Shown: positions 8,756-17,442 of the stretch, one piece after another | Position numbering within the stretch: position 1 is the stretch's first letter | Layout of the letters: every line of letters starts with the position of its first letter | Source: Niveispirillum irakense DSM 11586 | GTDB taxonomy: Bacteria; Pseudomonadota; Alphaproteobacteria; Azospirillales; Azospirillaceae | Assembly (NCBI RefSeq): GCF_000429645.1 | Contig: NZ_KE386936.1 | Span: 133,564 to 197,563, forward strand | DNA: 64,000 bases | Direction: 5' to 3' | Notes under the pieces: generated by a model | What the model was told of the DNA's origin: nothing | Seen by the model: the letters and a program-made list of their open reading frames with translations, nothing else | Database searches by the model: none | Made by a program: the position numbers and the translations under genes

Positions 8756-10243
8756 GTGACCCAGGCCTCGACATACGCCAACAGGGTATCAGCCCGGTCA
8801 AACGGATCAGCCGATATCCTGTTCTACATGGTTGTGGCAGCCTTTGTGCTGCAACCAGCATTTTTCCTGGGGCGGGAGATTGGGGGGGGATGGATCTCCG
8901 CCAGCCTGTTCTTGAGCATTGCCGCTGGGGGCATTGCCTATGCCATGGTCCTGGCTCACCAGATCAAACTCATCACCCGCCAGTTCCAGATTGTGGCCTG
9001 GTTCCTGCCATTTTTGTTCCTGGGCGTGCTGTCTATCCTGGTTTCTCCCTTTGCCGGGGCCATTTTTGCGCGCGGCCTGTCCCAGGTTATCGGTATGGCC
9101 GCCATGCTGGGCATGGTCATATTGGTGATCCAGATATGTGCGGATCGGCCGGATATGTTCATCCGGCTGCTGCGCTGGGGTATGGGCGGGGCTGCCGTCA
9201 TTGGCGGGCTGGCGGTCTTCCAGTTTCTGGTCAACAACATCGTCCGGGCGGGGGTTATTGATTTCAGCCTGCTCAATGCCTTGTCCAGCGAGGATATGAT
9301 CCTGCCGGCGAACCTTGTGGCCGGCCTGTACCGGGCTCATGTCTTCGCGAATGAGCCGAGCCATCTTGGTTTGTTTCTGTCGGCTTTTCTGGGGCCGGCC
9401 CTTATTCGTCTGAGGGTGCTGGGCAGGGGGTGGCAAATGGCTATCCGTCCCTTTGTGCGCCTGAGGGTGGCCGTGCTGATCACCGGCGGAATTTTCGTCA
9501 CCATTTCATCCGTAGCCTATATGGGCATGCTCGCCACGATGCTGGGGCTGATTTTCTTCCTGCCCCGCTTGAGTGTGTCGAAGCTGCTGCTGGTGACCGT
9601 CATGATTGTTGGTCTGGTGGGGGGGCTGGTGTTACTGCTGGGCGGCGGGGACAGTGATTTTCTGGTCAAGCTGGCTTCCCTGGGCATCGTTGGCGATGTG
9701 CTGGCCAACCGGGGCCTTGATCGGATTGCTACTGAGGAAGTCTCCGCCCTGGCCCTGGCGACAAACCTGTTTGTGACCGTCCAGAATCTGCAAGCGCACC
9801 CGCTTCTTGGCGTTGGCCTGGGGGGGCATCCCGTCGCCTTTGCCAACAATGATCTGGCATTGTTTGACATGGTGCCGCTGAGACTGCTGTATCTGAATTC
9901 TCAGGATGCGGCGTCTTTGCTGTTACGGCTTTTATCGGAAACCGGAATTTTGGGGACCGGGGCTTTTTTCCTGTTCACTGCCGCCCTGTTCTTGCAGGTG
10001 CGACGCAGCATCGCCGGATTCCTTATTCTGGCCCAAAAAGATGCCCGCTTTCTGGGAATGGTTGCGGTCGGGATGGGGCTGGGTGGTTCCTTCCTGGGGG
10101 TTTTTCTCAGCTGTTTGGGCCGCCTTCCCTTTTATTATGGCGGCCCGCTATGGATTACGATCGCCATGGCGAGTGCCGTTGCGGCAGCTTACCATTCCCG
10201 CCTTGCGCGGCAGAGCCGTGGATCGGCGGATGTCGGCACTTGA
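8756..10243 (+). CDS. O-antigen polymerase/ligase-like integral membrane protein (Wzy candidate)
   Basis: 495 aa, very hydrophobic, about 11-12 membrane segments. The segment NEPSHLGLFLSAFLGP near residue 197 and the large loop before NLQAHPLLGVGLGGHP (about residue 343) match the layout of Wzy and WaaL-type proteins, which have a long periplasmic loop and a conserved G-x-G-x-G-like stretch before the next helix. GTG start at 8756. In a cluster with Wzx and Wzz homologues, repeat-unit polymerase is the likeliest role, but ligase and polymerase cannot be separated reliably by sequence alone. Confidence 0.75.
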   Translation: MTQASTYANRVSARSNGSADILFYMVVAAFVLQPAFFLGREIGGGWISASLFLSIAAGGIAYAMVLAHQIKLITRQFQIVAWFLPFLFLGVLSILVSPFAGAIFARGLSQVIGMAAMLGMVILVIQICADRPDMFIRLLRWGMGGAAVIGGLAVFQFLVNNIVRAGVIDFSLLNALSSEDMILPANLVAGLYRAHVFANEPSHLGLFLSAFLGPALIRLRVLGRGWQMAIRPFVRLRVAVLITGGIFVTISSVAYMGMLATMLGLIFFLPRLSVSKLLLVTVMIVGLVGGLVLLLGGGDSDFLVKLASLGIVGDVLANRGLDRIATEEVSALALATNLFVTVQNLQAHPLLGVGLGGHPVAFANNDLALFDMVPLRLLYLNSQDAASLLLRLLSETGILGTGAFFLFTAALFLQVRRSIAGFLILAQKDARFLGMVAVGMGLGGSFLGVFLSCLGRLPFYYGGPLWITIAMASAVAAAYHSRLARQSRGSADVGT

Positions 10244-10349
10244 GCGGTCATTTTAAAGATAATCATAAAGAACGCCGTGCCGCCGCAGGGCCTTGACACC
10301 TCACCGGCCAAATGGCCTAAAAGAAACCATAATCGCATAAGGGGCTGCT

Positions 10350-11084
10350 GTGTTCGCCGTTTTGCACAAGCGCTTGCGGCAGGCCCGCAAGCTGGTCGTT
10401 TTGCTTGGCAATCCCCGCTATCGTGGGGCGCTTCGTCATGGTGTCGGAGCCACGATCGAACATCACACCGCGTTGCGGATGGTAGGCACACCTGCCACCA
10501 TCCTGGATGTCGGGGCCAATAAGGGTCAGTTCAGTCTGGCGGCCCGTGCCTTTTTTCCATCCGCCCGCATTGTTGCGTTTGAGCCGTTGCCCGACATGGC
10601 GGAACGCTGTGCCACGATCTTCAAGGGCGATTCCGCTTTTCGGGTTGTCCGGGCGGCGGTGGGGCCGGTGGCGCAGGAAATGACGCTGCATGTGGCTGGA
10701 CGACCAGATAGCTCATCCCTGCTGCCAGTGGGGGAGGCCCAGGCCAGGCTTTTCCCCGGCACGCGGGAATGTGCCACCCTGCAGGTGCCTGTTGCCCCCT
10801 TGTCCAGCTTCCTGGAGGAGGCGGAGAAGACCGGCCCCCTTTTGCTGAAGATTGACGTTCAGGGGTTTGAGCTGGAGGTGCTGAAAGGGGCTGTGGATAT
10901 TTTGCCGCAGGTCACCCATGCCTATGTCGAGGCCTCATTCATCCAGCTTTATGACGGGCAGGCCCTGGCTGCGGACGTGATCGCCTTTCTGGATAAGGTC
11001 GGACTGCGCCTGGCGGGGATTTATAACCTGCATTGCGACGATCAGGGGCAGCCGGTGCAGGCGGATTTCCTGTTTCAGCGTTGA
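10350..11084 (+). CDS. FkbM-family SAM-dependent methyltransferase
   Basis: 244 aa, GTG start. FkbM signature: TILDVGANKGQFSLAARAFFP (motif I, about residue 51), VAFEPLPDMAERC (acidic end of strand 2) and LLKIDVQGFELEVLKGA (about residue 167), the family hallmark. FkbM enzymes O-methylate sugars or polyketides; here a glycan or sugar-nucleotide hydroxyl is the probable target. A TTGACA hexamer near 10298 precedes it, but no convincing -10 box is at the right distance. Confidence 0.88.
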   Translation: MFAVLHKRLRQARKLVVLLGNPRYRGALRHGVGATIEHHTALRMVGTPATILDVGANKGQFSLAARAFFPSARIVAFEPLPDMAERCATIFKGDSAFRVVRAAVGPVAQEMTLHVAGRPDSSSLLPVGEAQARLFPGTRECATLQVPVAPLSSFLEEAEKTGPLLLKIDVQGFELEVLKGAVDILPQVTHAYVEASFIQLYDGQALAADVIAFLDKVGLRLAGIYNLHCDDQGQPVQADFLFQR

Positions 11085-11409
11085 TGGGGGCGGTTTTCAG
11101 GCAATGGGATTGAAACCTGGTTGGGGGAGGAATGCCACAAAATAGAGGCAAGCCTTTTGTCTGGGCAGCGCTGGTTTGACTGATTTTTCAACCAAATGAC
11201 GCAGCTTCCGAACGAGGGAGAGGGGCTCGCCTCCTTGCAAGCCTATTGGCACTTGGGCAGGCTTCTGATAATCATCTTGCCAGTGAATCAGCTTTTCCCA
11301 ACCTATCGGTGTGGTATTTTCGCGCCTATGGTCGCTGGGGGATCAGAGTCAACCAGGTCGGACCTTCCTCCGCTCTATTCTCTTGGCAAACATCCGGCGG
11401 ACCCCAGCT
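11085..11409. other. Intergenic region before the WcaJ-like gene, no gene seen
   Basis: About 325 bp with no supported coding sequence. An in-frame extension of the next gene back to a GTG at 11311 is possible, but its residues (for example SRLWSLGDQSQPG) do not resemble the family. A promoter probably lies here. No strong hairpin was found. Confidence 0.4.
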
Positions 11410-12846
11410 ATGTCGCTACTGCAGCAAGCCCATGAGGAAGAATATAACGCTTTCCGGATGGAAAAAGCCTGGAGCCAGACTTTTTTCCTGATGCTTGTTC
11501 AGTTGGCTGATATTGTCTCCATCGTTTTTGCTGCCCACATCGCCCTGTTTTTCGTTTTCGGAAGCCTGGCACCGGTCTCCCCCTATATCCTTCTGGCCGG
11601 CTTTGGCGGGATTGTCTTTGTCAATATTGCCAAGCACCGTCGCAGCTACACGTTCGACAGTCTGCGCCATTTCATCCATCAGGTTCGATCGATCAGCACA
11701 TCCTGGATGCTGACCCTGCTGATTGTGGCGGCCATCGTCTTCTTCACGGCAACGGAAGAAAATTACGCCCGCCTCTGGATCGGGGTTTGGGCAACGGGAA
11801 GCCTGGGGCTGTTGATCTTCAACCGGGCAGTCGCGCGGTCTGTGGTGCTGTCCGCCCACCGCGCGGGGCGTTTCTCCAAGCCGGTTGTTCTCATCGGTAA
11901 CCGGGAGGATTGTCTGCGCTTTTGTGATTACCTGAACAGCCATCCGGCCCCGACCATCCGCGTGATCGCCCATCATATCCTGGATGAGGACGACCGCGGG
12001 GATGGGGCGGTGCAGGGGCAGCGGTTTGATGCCTTGCCGTCCCTGGTTGCCTGGATGCAGGATCATGATGTGGGCAGTGTGCTGCTGGCGATGCCCCATC
12101 GGGATGAGGATGGCATTTCCAGCATCCTGACCCGCCTGCGCTGTCTGCCGGTGGATGTTGATCTGATCCCCGATACGATCCGCTATTCCCAGCGACCCAT
12201 CGTGTTTATCAATGATCTGCCCACGATCAACATGATGTCCAGCCCTTTGCCGCTGGGTGCGCGCATTGCCAAGCGCAGCATTGATATCCTGCTTTCCGGG
12301 ATCATGATCTTGATGCTGTCGCCGATCATGATCGCGGCGACCCTGGCCATCCGGCTGGAATCGCCCGGCCCCATCATCTTCCGCCAGGGCCGGTCCGGGT
12401 TCAATAACCGGGCTTTCACCGTTTACAAGTTCCGCACCATGCGGATGGCCGAGGTGGAGGATAAGGAAGTCCGCCAGGCGCAGCGCAATGACCCCCGGGT
12501 GACCCGGTGTGGGCGCATCATGCGCCGGCTCTCCATTGACGAGTTGCCCCAGCTTTTCAACGTCCTCAAGGGCGACATGTCGCTGGTTGGCCCCCGCCCG
12601 CATGCCGTGGCGCATACGGAAAAGTACAGCACATTGATTGATACCTATCTGGAACGCCATAAGGTGAAGCCGGGTATCACGGGATGGGCCCAGGTCAATG
12701 GCTTGCGGGGGGAAACCCGCACCCTGGAGAAAATGGCCCGGCGCGTGGAATATGATCTCCATTATGTGGAGAACTGGTCCATCCTGCTGGATGTCAAGAT
12801 CCTCTTCCTGACGGCGCTGCGGATCATTGACAAGGAAGCCTATTGA
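11410..12846 (+). CDS. Undecaprenyl-phosphate sugar phosphotransferase (WcaJ type, initiates the repeat unit)
   Basis: 478 aa from the ATG at 11410. The N-terminal half has four membrane helices and a CoA-binding-like cytosolic domain (VVLIGNREDCLRFCDYL). The catalytic C-terminal third starts with AKRSIDILLSGIMILMLSP and continues through ESPGPIIFRQGRSG, YKFRTMR, SIDELPQLFNVLKGDMSLVGPRP and the KPGITGWAQVNGLRG ending of the bacterial sugar-transferase family. It transfers a sugar-1-phosphate, probably glucose or galactose, from UDP-sugar to undecaprenyl phosphate at the inner membrane. The start is not fixed by a clear ribosome site. A GGCGG-CTT-CCGCC hairpin at 12886-12898 may end the transcript. 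Confidence 0.9.
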   Translation: MSLLQQAHEEEYNAFRMEKAWSQTFFLMLVQLADIVSIVFAAHIALFFVFGSLAPVSPYILLAGFGGIVFVNIAKHRRSYTFDSLRHFIHQVRSISTSWMLTLLIVAAIVFFTATEENYARLWIGVWATGSLGLLIFNRAVARSVVLSAHRAGRFSKPVVLIGNREDCLRFCDYLNSHPAPTIRVIAHHILDEDDRGDGAVQGQRFDALPSLVAWMQDHDVGSVLLAMPHRDEDGISSILTRLRCLPVDVDLIPDTIRYSQRPIVFINDLPTINMMSSPLPLGARIAKRSIDILLSGIMILMLSPIMIAATLAIRLESPGPIIFRQGRSGFNNRAFTVYKFRTMRMAEVEDKEVRQAQRNDPRVTRCGRIMRRLSIDELPQLFNVLKGDMSLVGPRPHAVAHTEKYSTLIDTYLERHKVKPGITGWAQVNGLRGETRTLEKMARRVEYDLHYVENWSILLDVKILFLTALRIIDKEAY

Positions 12847-12983
12847 TCCCGGCATCCTCCAGGTCATCCACCCTCTCCTAAATAGGGCGGCTTCCGCCTC
12901 TTATCCGACCCCATACCGGCCCCCCGTTGCCCGTTAACGGCCATGCGGCCTGCGCCCGGTTCGTACCCATAACGAGGCCCCTT

Positions 12984-14048
12984 ATGCGATTTCATGTCCT
13001 GGTTTTCGCAGCCGGCGACGATGAGGCTTTCGAGCGCGTCATGCCTTTGCGCTTCCAGGGCCGCTATCTGGCGGCGCGCAACTGGCCGAACCGGATAACC
13101 GTTTCCTTTATGTCGGGCTTTGAGCGGCTCTCCCCCGGCTATATCGCGGAATTACGCGATTTGGGGTATGAGGTGACGGATCGTGGCGCCTGGATGGATG
13201 AGATCAGGGCCGGTTTTCCCACGCTGACGGTGCTGCCCGCCTATTTCAGTTTCACCTATCTGCGCTGGCTGTTGCTGGAGCGTCTGATCCGGTCGGGTGA
13301 GGCGGAGCTGCCGGCGGTTCTGATCGATGGTGACCTGCTGCTGACCAGCCATCCCGACGACATTCTGGCGGATGTCCGGGGCAAGACCTTCATGATTCAG
13401 GGCTGTCCTTGCTTTACCACCATTTCCGACATGGGCTGGTTTGAGGCCTACCGGGAGGAGGTTACCCGGTTCGCCCGCGACCCTGTGGCATTTGCCGCCG
13501 ATGCCGTGCATGTCCGGGACAATCCCACCTGTCCTGACCGGGAATTCTGCAATGTCAGCCTGTTCACCACACCCTTCCGCCACGAGCAGGATCTTCAGGA
13601 ATATTTGATCGCTGCCGGCCGGCTGCCGCAGGACCGCACGGCTCGGGTATTCGATTCCGATTTCTACTGGGTGCAGAACCCTCTGTTCCCGGGGGAGTGG
13701 GTGACCGAACAAAAGGGAGAGCCGCTTTTCCTCTGGCGTGACGGTCAGATCTGGAACCGGGGCCGGCGCGTTCCCTTTGTCCATTTCCAGAATGATTTCA
13801 GCGATTATGCCTGGCGCTACATGACTGTGGATCAGTGGTTGGGGACGGGGCTGGGGTCGCTGGTGCCGCCCCAGCGTCGTGGTCCGCTGCTCTCTGGACG
13901 GATCATCGCCGGCCTGATCCGGCGGACACCCGGCTATCGCCCCGGTTATAGCCGCCTGGCCACCTATGAGCGGTCGATGACTCCCACACAGCCGGACGGC
14001 ACCCCGCCTATTATCGAGATCATGAATTCGCGATGGAAGTGTGCCTGA
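12984..14048 (+). CDS. Putative GT-A-like glycosyltransferase, family not recognised
   Basis: 354 aa from the ATG at 12984 (MRFHVLVFAAGDDEAFERV); the open frame begins 57 nt earlier. I do not recognise a named family. Visible features suggest a nucleotide-diphospho-sugar transferase fold: an N-terminal beta-strand LVFAAG, then VLIDGDLLLTSHPDDIL at about residue 108, where DGD could be the DxD metal site, and an aromatic C-terminal part (RVFDSDFYWVQN, PFVHFQNDFSDYAWRY). No signal peptide or membrane segment is seen. Its place between WcaJ and a capsule-type transferase supports a role in repeat-unit assembly. Confidence 0.5.
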   Translation: MRFHVLVFAAGDDEAFERVMPLRFQGRYLAARNWPNRITVSFMSGFERLSPGYIAELRDLGYEVTDRGAWMDEIRAGFPTLTVLPAYFSFTYLRWLLLERLIRSGEAELPAVLIDGDLLLTSHPDDILADVRGKTFMIQGCPCFTTISDMGWFEAYREEVTRFARDPVAFAADAVHVRDNPTCPDREFCNVSLFTTPFRHEQDLQEYLIAAGRLPQDRTARVFDSDFYWVQNPLFPGEWVTEQKGEPLFLWRDGQIWNRGRRVPFVHFQNDFSDYAWRYMTVDQWLGTGLGSLVPPQRRGPLLSGRIIAGLIRRTPGYRPGYSRLATYERSMTPTQPDGTPPIIEIMNSRWKCA

Positions 14049-14317
14049 GTTTTCTGGTCCCCCTTCCAAAGAAAGCGGAACCTGTCCTACCGGCAGAGCC
14101 ACGCAACATCAGGGTCGGCTGAACGGCCTTCAACCCACTCTATCAAATCAGGGGGCCTATTCACGAAGGGCGATGTTCCGGGGAGCGGTTCGCTATCATG
14201 GGACTAGATGTCAGGGTGACAGGAATTGGCCGGTCCGGTATGTGTTATATTGTCGACTGTTTGGCTGCCAAGTAGCGGCGCTGTATGGAAAGCGTTGAGC
14301 ACTGGGGCAGGTGCTGG

Positions 14318-16123
14318 ATGCCAAAATTTTCTGCAGCTTTCTGGTGGGGGCGCAGCCCACCGCTTTTGGTTGCCGTATATTTACTATTGAGGTTCGGTGT
14401 CGCGATGCGGATGAGTGTGCGGGAGAGAGTGAGGGGGGAGGGGGTCTATTGGGCCAAACGGATTCTAGGCCGTAAGCCTTTCCTGACAAAGGCAGTCGCC
14501 AATCTGGCAGCCGAACTGGACGAGCTTTTGAAAGCCAGCGGGCCCTTGCCGGCCCCCGCGCCGGAGGGGCTGAAGGTCGCCTTGGTCAGCGGTAATGGGC
14601 TGAACACGATCGCCCTGAGCATGGATGCTTTGTGGGGGATGGCCCTGCGGCTGCGTGGCCATAACCCTGTTGCCCTGATCTGTGGGGAAGGGCTGGCTTC
14701 CTGTGAGTTCAATATCGTCGGACCGGGACAGGTGGATCCAGGCCGGTTCGGCGCGGCCCTTTCCAGGCAAGCCAATGGCGCGCTTTGCGCCACCTGCACC
14801 GACACGGCCACCACCGCGCTGGAAGCGGCAGGCCTGCCGCTCTATGCCCTGACCCAATATGCGGTGGACGGAGAGATTGACGAAGTCGCCGCGATGGTGG
14901 AGCGGCTGCCCGTCGAGCGCATCCGGGAACAGGTGCAGGATGGAATCCCGGTTGGTGACCATGCCTTTTCCTCCACCTTGCGGATCACCCTGCGGGGTGA
15001 GGTGGATCTGAATGATCCTTATGAGGTGTGGGTTTATCGCCGGCAGTTGATCTCCGCCATCCTGATGACCCGCCGGGCCGGCCGCTTCCTGGATGTGGAG
15101 AAGCCGGACCGTGTCGTCTGTATCCATGGTGTCTATCTGAAACATGGCACGCTGGTTGATTTGTGCAACCAGCGCAATATTCCCGTCTGCGTCTATGGCG
15201 TTCCGTACCGGCTGAATACAGTCCTTTTCTCCCATCGTGAAACATATCATCGCAGTCTGGTGACCGAACCAAACAGTGTCTGGGAAGACACCGCGATTGA
15301 TGACGGGGACTGGGAACGTCTACGCAGCTATCTGGAAAGCAAGGTCGCGGGCGGACGTGATTATGTGAACTACCACCCCAATCCCATCCTCGACCGCTCC
15401 AAAATGGAACAGGCCCTGGGTCTTGATCCGAATAAAAAGATCGTCAGCCTCTACACAAATGTAATCTGGGATGCACAGATTTATTACGAATATAATGCCT
15501 TTGAGAATATTTTTGATTGGCTCTACTCGACTATCCGCTATTTTGAGAAGCGCCCAGATCTGCAACTGGTCATTCGGGTGCATCCGGCAGAGGTGAAAGG
15601 GGGCAGCATGCCCACCCGTCAGCCGATCACCCCGGAAATCCAGAAAATTTTCCCGACCTTGCCGGCCAACGTGTTCCTGATCCCGCCGGAAAGTAACCTC
15701 AGTTCCTATACGCTGGCGGAGGCTAGCCACGCCGCCCTGATCTATGGCACCAAGATGGGGCTGGAGATTGCCTATCGCGGCATCCCCGTGATCGTGGCCG
15801 GGGAGACGTTCAACCGCGGCAAGGGCTTCACCTATGATATCCAGAGCCGGGAGGAATATTTCGCGCTGCTGGACCGGGTGGAAGACCTGCCGCGCGTCAG
15901 TGAGGAGCAGAAGGAGCGGGTACGGCGCTTCGCCAACTATCTCTTCTTCCGCCGCATGATGGATATGCCCCTGATCGCACCGAAATTCCATCGGCAGGTC
16001 CGCGATCCGGGCGAACGTTATTACACTTTCAATAGCTTGGATGAACTGGCGCCGGGTCGGAATGGAACCCTGGATGCGATCTGCGATGGCATCACCAAGC
16101 TGTCACCTTTCATGACAACGTAA
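14318..16123 (+). CDS. Capsule-polysaccharide-synthesis-like glycosyltransferase
   Basis: About 601 aa from the ATG at 14318; starts at 14285 and 14405 are also possible. Two GT-B-like halves are visible. The first has LKVALVSGNGLNTIALSMDALW and VVCIHGVYLKHGTLVDLC. The second has QLVIRVHPAEVKGG, FLIPPESNLSSYTLAEAS and YGTKMGLEIAYRGIPVIVAGE. The RVHPAE and H/G-rich donor region resemble capsule biosynthesis and CDP-glycerol or Kdo-type transferases. Such enzymes often use CMP- or CDP-activated donors. As a NeuA-type cytidylyltransferase lies 2.7 kb downstream, use of a CMP-nonulosonate donor is a reasonable but unproven idea. Confidence 0.65.
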   Translation: MPKFSAAFWWGRSPPLLVAVYLLLRFGVAMRMSVRERVRGEGVYWAKRILGRKPFLTKAVANLAAELDELLKASGPLPAPAPEGLKVALVSGNGLNTIALSMDALWGMALRLRGHNPVALICGEGLASCEFNIVGPGQVDPGRFGAALSRQANGALCATCTDTATTALEAAGLPLYALTQYAVDGEIDEVAAMVERLPVERIREQVQDGIPVGDHAFSSTLRITLRGEVDLNDPYEVWVYRRQLISAILMTRRAGRFLDVEKPDRVVCIHGVYLKHGTLVDLCNQRNIPVCVYGVPYRLNTVLFSHRETYHRSLVTEPNSVWEDTAIDDGDWERLRSYLESKVAGGRDYVNYHPNPILDRSKMEQALGLDPNKKIVSLYTNVIWDAQIYYEYNAFENIFDWLYSTIRYFEKRPDLQLVIRVHPAEVKGGSMPTRQPITPEIQKIFPTLPANVFLIPPESNLSSYTLAEASHAALIYGTKMGLEIAYRGIPVIVAGETFNRGKGFTYDIQSREEYFALLDRVEDLPRVSEEQKERVRRFANYLFFRRMMDMPLIAPKFHRQVRDPGERYYTFNSLDELAPGRNGTLDAICDGITKLSPFMTT

Positions 16124-16165
16124 CAGCCTGTCCTTTAGCGATCATTCCTGACCGAGGAGTCCTTC

Positions 16166-17008
16166 ATGTCCGCCACGAAGCCGGTTGCTGTTCAGCCGCC
16201 GAGTGATCCAGCAGAGCGCGTTACTGCCGAGGTTGACTATTTCTCGAAGTCAAATCTCTGGAAGGGTGGGTTCATCGAGGGTGATCCCTTGGACCCGCTG
16301 GCCCCTTCCACCTATTCGTTCCTGCATGATATGGGCTATGCCAGCCTGATCCACATGGTCTATCGGCTGGCGATCAAACCCTATGTCAACAGCGATACTG
16401 TGGCCCTGGAAATTGGACCGGGGCGTGGTGCCTGGTCGCGCGGCATACTGACCGGTAACCCCAAGCATCTGCATGTGGCCGATGTACTGTCAGCCGAGCA
16501 TAATTGCTTTTGGGAGAATGTGGGACGGCGCGACAACGTCACCTACCATCAGGTCAAAGATTGCTCCTTGTCTTTCCTGCCTGATAACTCAGTGGACTAT
16601 GTGTTTTCTTTCGGCTGCTTCTGCCATTTGTCCCCGACGATTATCGCAGAATACATGAAAACGTTCGGTCGCGTTCTACGTCCCGGCGGGCGGGGCTTCG
16701 TCATGTATGCTGATTATGACAAGTGGAATGAGGCAATGGCCAACCGGCCCGCTTATTCCCTGGGTAACGCATTCTCCAAACGTCGCACCCTTCCGATGCG
16801 CATTGCCTATAAGCTTTGGAGCAAGCTGTTTGACCTGTCCCGTCCCCAGATCCTGGACAAAAACCAGCCAGACGATATGCGTCCCGGCCGCTGGTTCCAC
16901 GTTTCCCAGGAAAGCATGGCGGATATGGCCCGCAATGCCGGCCTGAAGGTCATTACGGCAGACATGGATATTCTGTTCCGCGATCCGATCATCGCGTTCG
17001 AGAAATGA
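16166..17008 (+). CDS. Class I SAM-dependent methyltransferase
   Basis: 280 aa, ATG preceded by GAGGAG about 8 nt upstream. Rossmann motif I VALEIGPGRGAWSRGIL is at about residue 73, and the Methyltransf_11-like SVDYVFSFGCFCHLSP is at about residue 138. YMKTFGRVLRPGGRGFVMYADY is the classic post-motif region. It follows the capsule-type transferase by 42 bp and ends before a strong hairpin, so the two genes probably share a transcript. The substrate is unknown; a sugar or glycan methylation fits the context. Confidence 0.8.
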   Translation: MSATKPVAVQPPSDPAERVTAEVDYFSKSNLWKGGFIEGDPLDPLAPSTYSFLHDMGYASLIHMVYRLAIKPYVNSDTVALEIGPGRGAWSRGILTGNPKHLHVADVLSAEHNCFWENVGRRDNVTYHQVKDCSLSFLPDNSVDYVFSFGCFCHLSPTIIAEYMKTFGRVLRPGGRGFVMYADYDKWNEAMANRPAYSLGNAFSKRRTLPMRIAYKLWSKLFDLSRPQILDKNQPDDMRPGRWFHVSQESMADMARNAGLKVITADMDILFRDPIIAFEK

Positions 17009-17442
17009 TGCGGTTATCCTGACATATCGCTGTGGCGCTGTGACGGCCCTGCTGGACAATGCCTGTCCAGCAGGGGTGTGGCATCGTCTTGCCGGGGGCT
17101 TGCCTTGCCCCTATGGCATTATGGGGATTTAGGGGAGATTCTGCGCTCCCACAACCGCCGGGCAGGCGCATCCGTCCCCTTTGGTTTGGCTTACGCCGAA
17201 TGGGTGGCGGACGGCAGTCGCCGACCTCCAATCCGCCCGAAGGTCACCCTTTAGGTGTTATCCGGCGTGGTTCAATCTGGCGCCATTGAACCGCCCCGGT
17301 TTGCCGGTGGCAGGAAACAGCCAGTACATTGGCGTAGCTATCTGCAACGCAGAACGGCAAAATAGAATCTATTCTCAGGTCAGGATTGGATTTTCTGTGG
17401 CGATTCAGATTGACAGGACAAGCGATCAACGGGTTTCTGAAG
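17009..17442. other. Intergenic region with a 12-bp terminator-like hairpin
   Basis: About 430 bp with no supported gene. CCCTGCTGGACA (17047-17058) pairs perfectly with TGTCCAGCAGGG (17064-17075) across 5 nt, about 40 bp after the methyltransferase stop, and is a likely transcription end despite lacking a T-run. The rest presumably holds the promoter of the next gene; no clear boxes were identified. Confidence 0.5.

Noticed and set aside
10298..10350. Promoter with a TTGACA -35 box before the FkbM gene
   Set aside because: No acceptable -10 element lies 16-18 bp downstream; the closest AT-rich hexamer is too far away.
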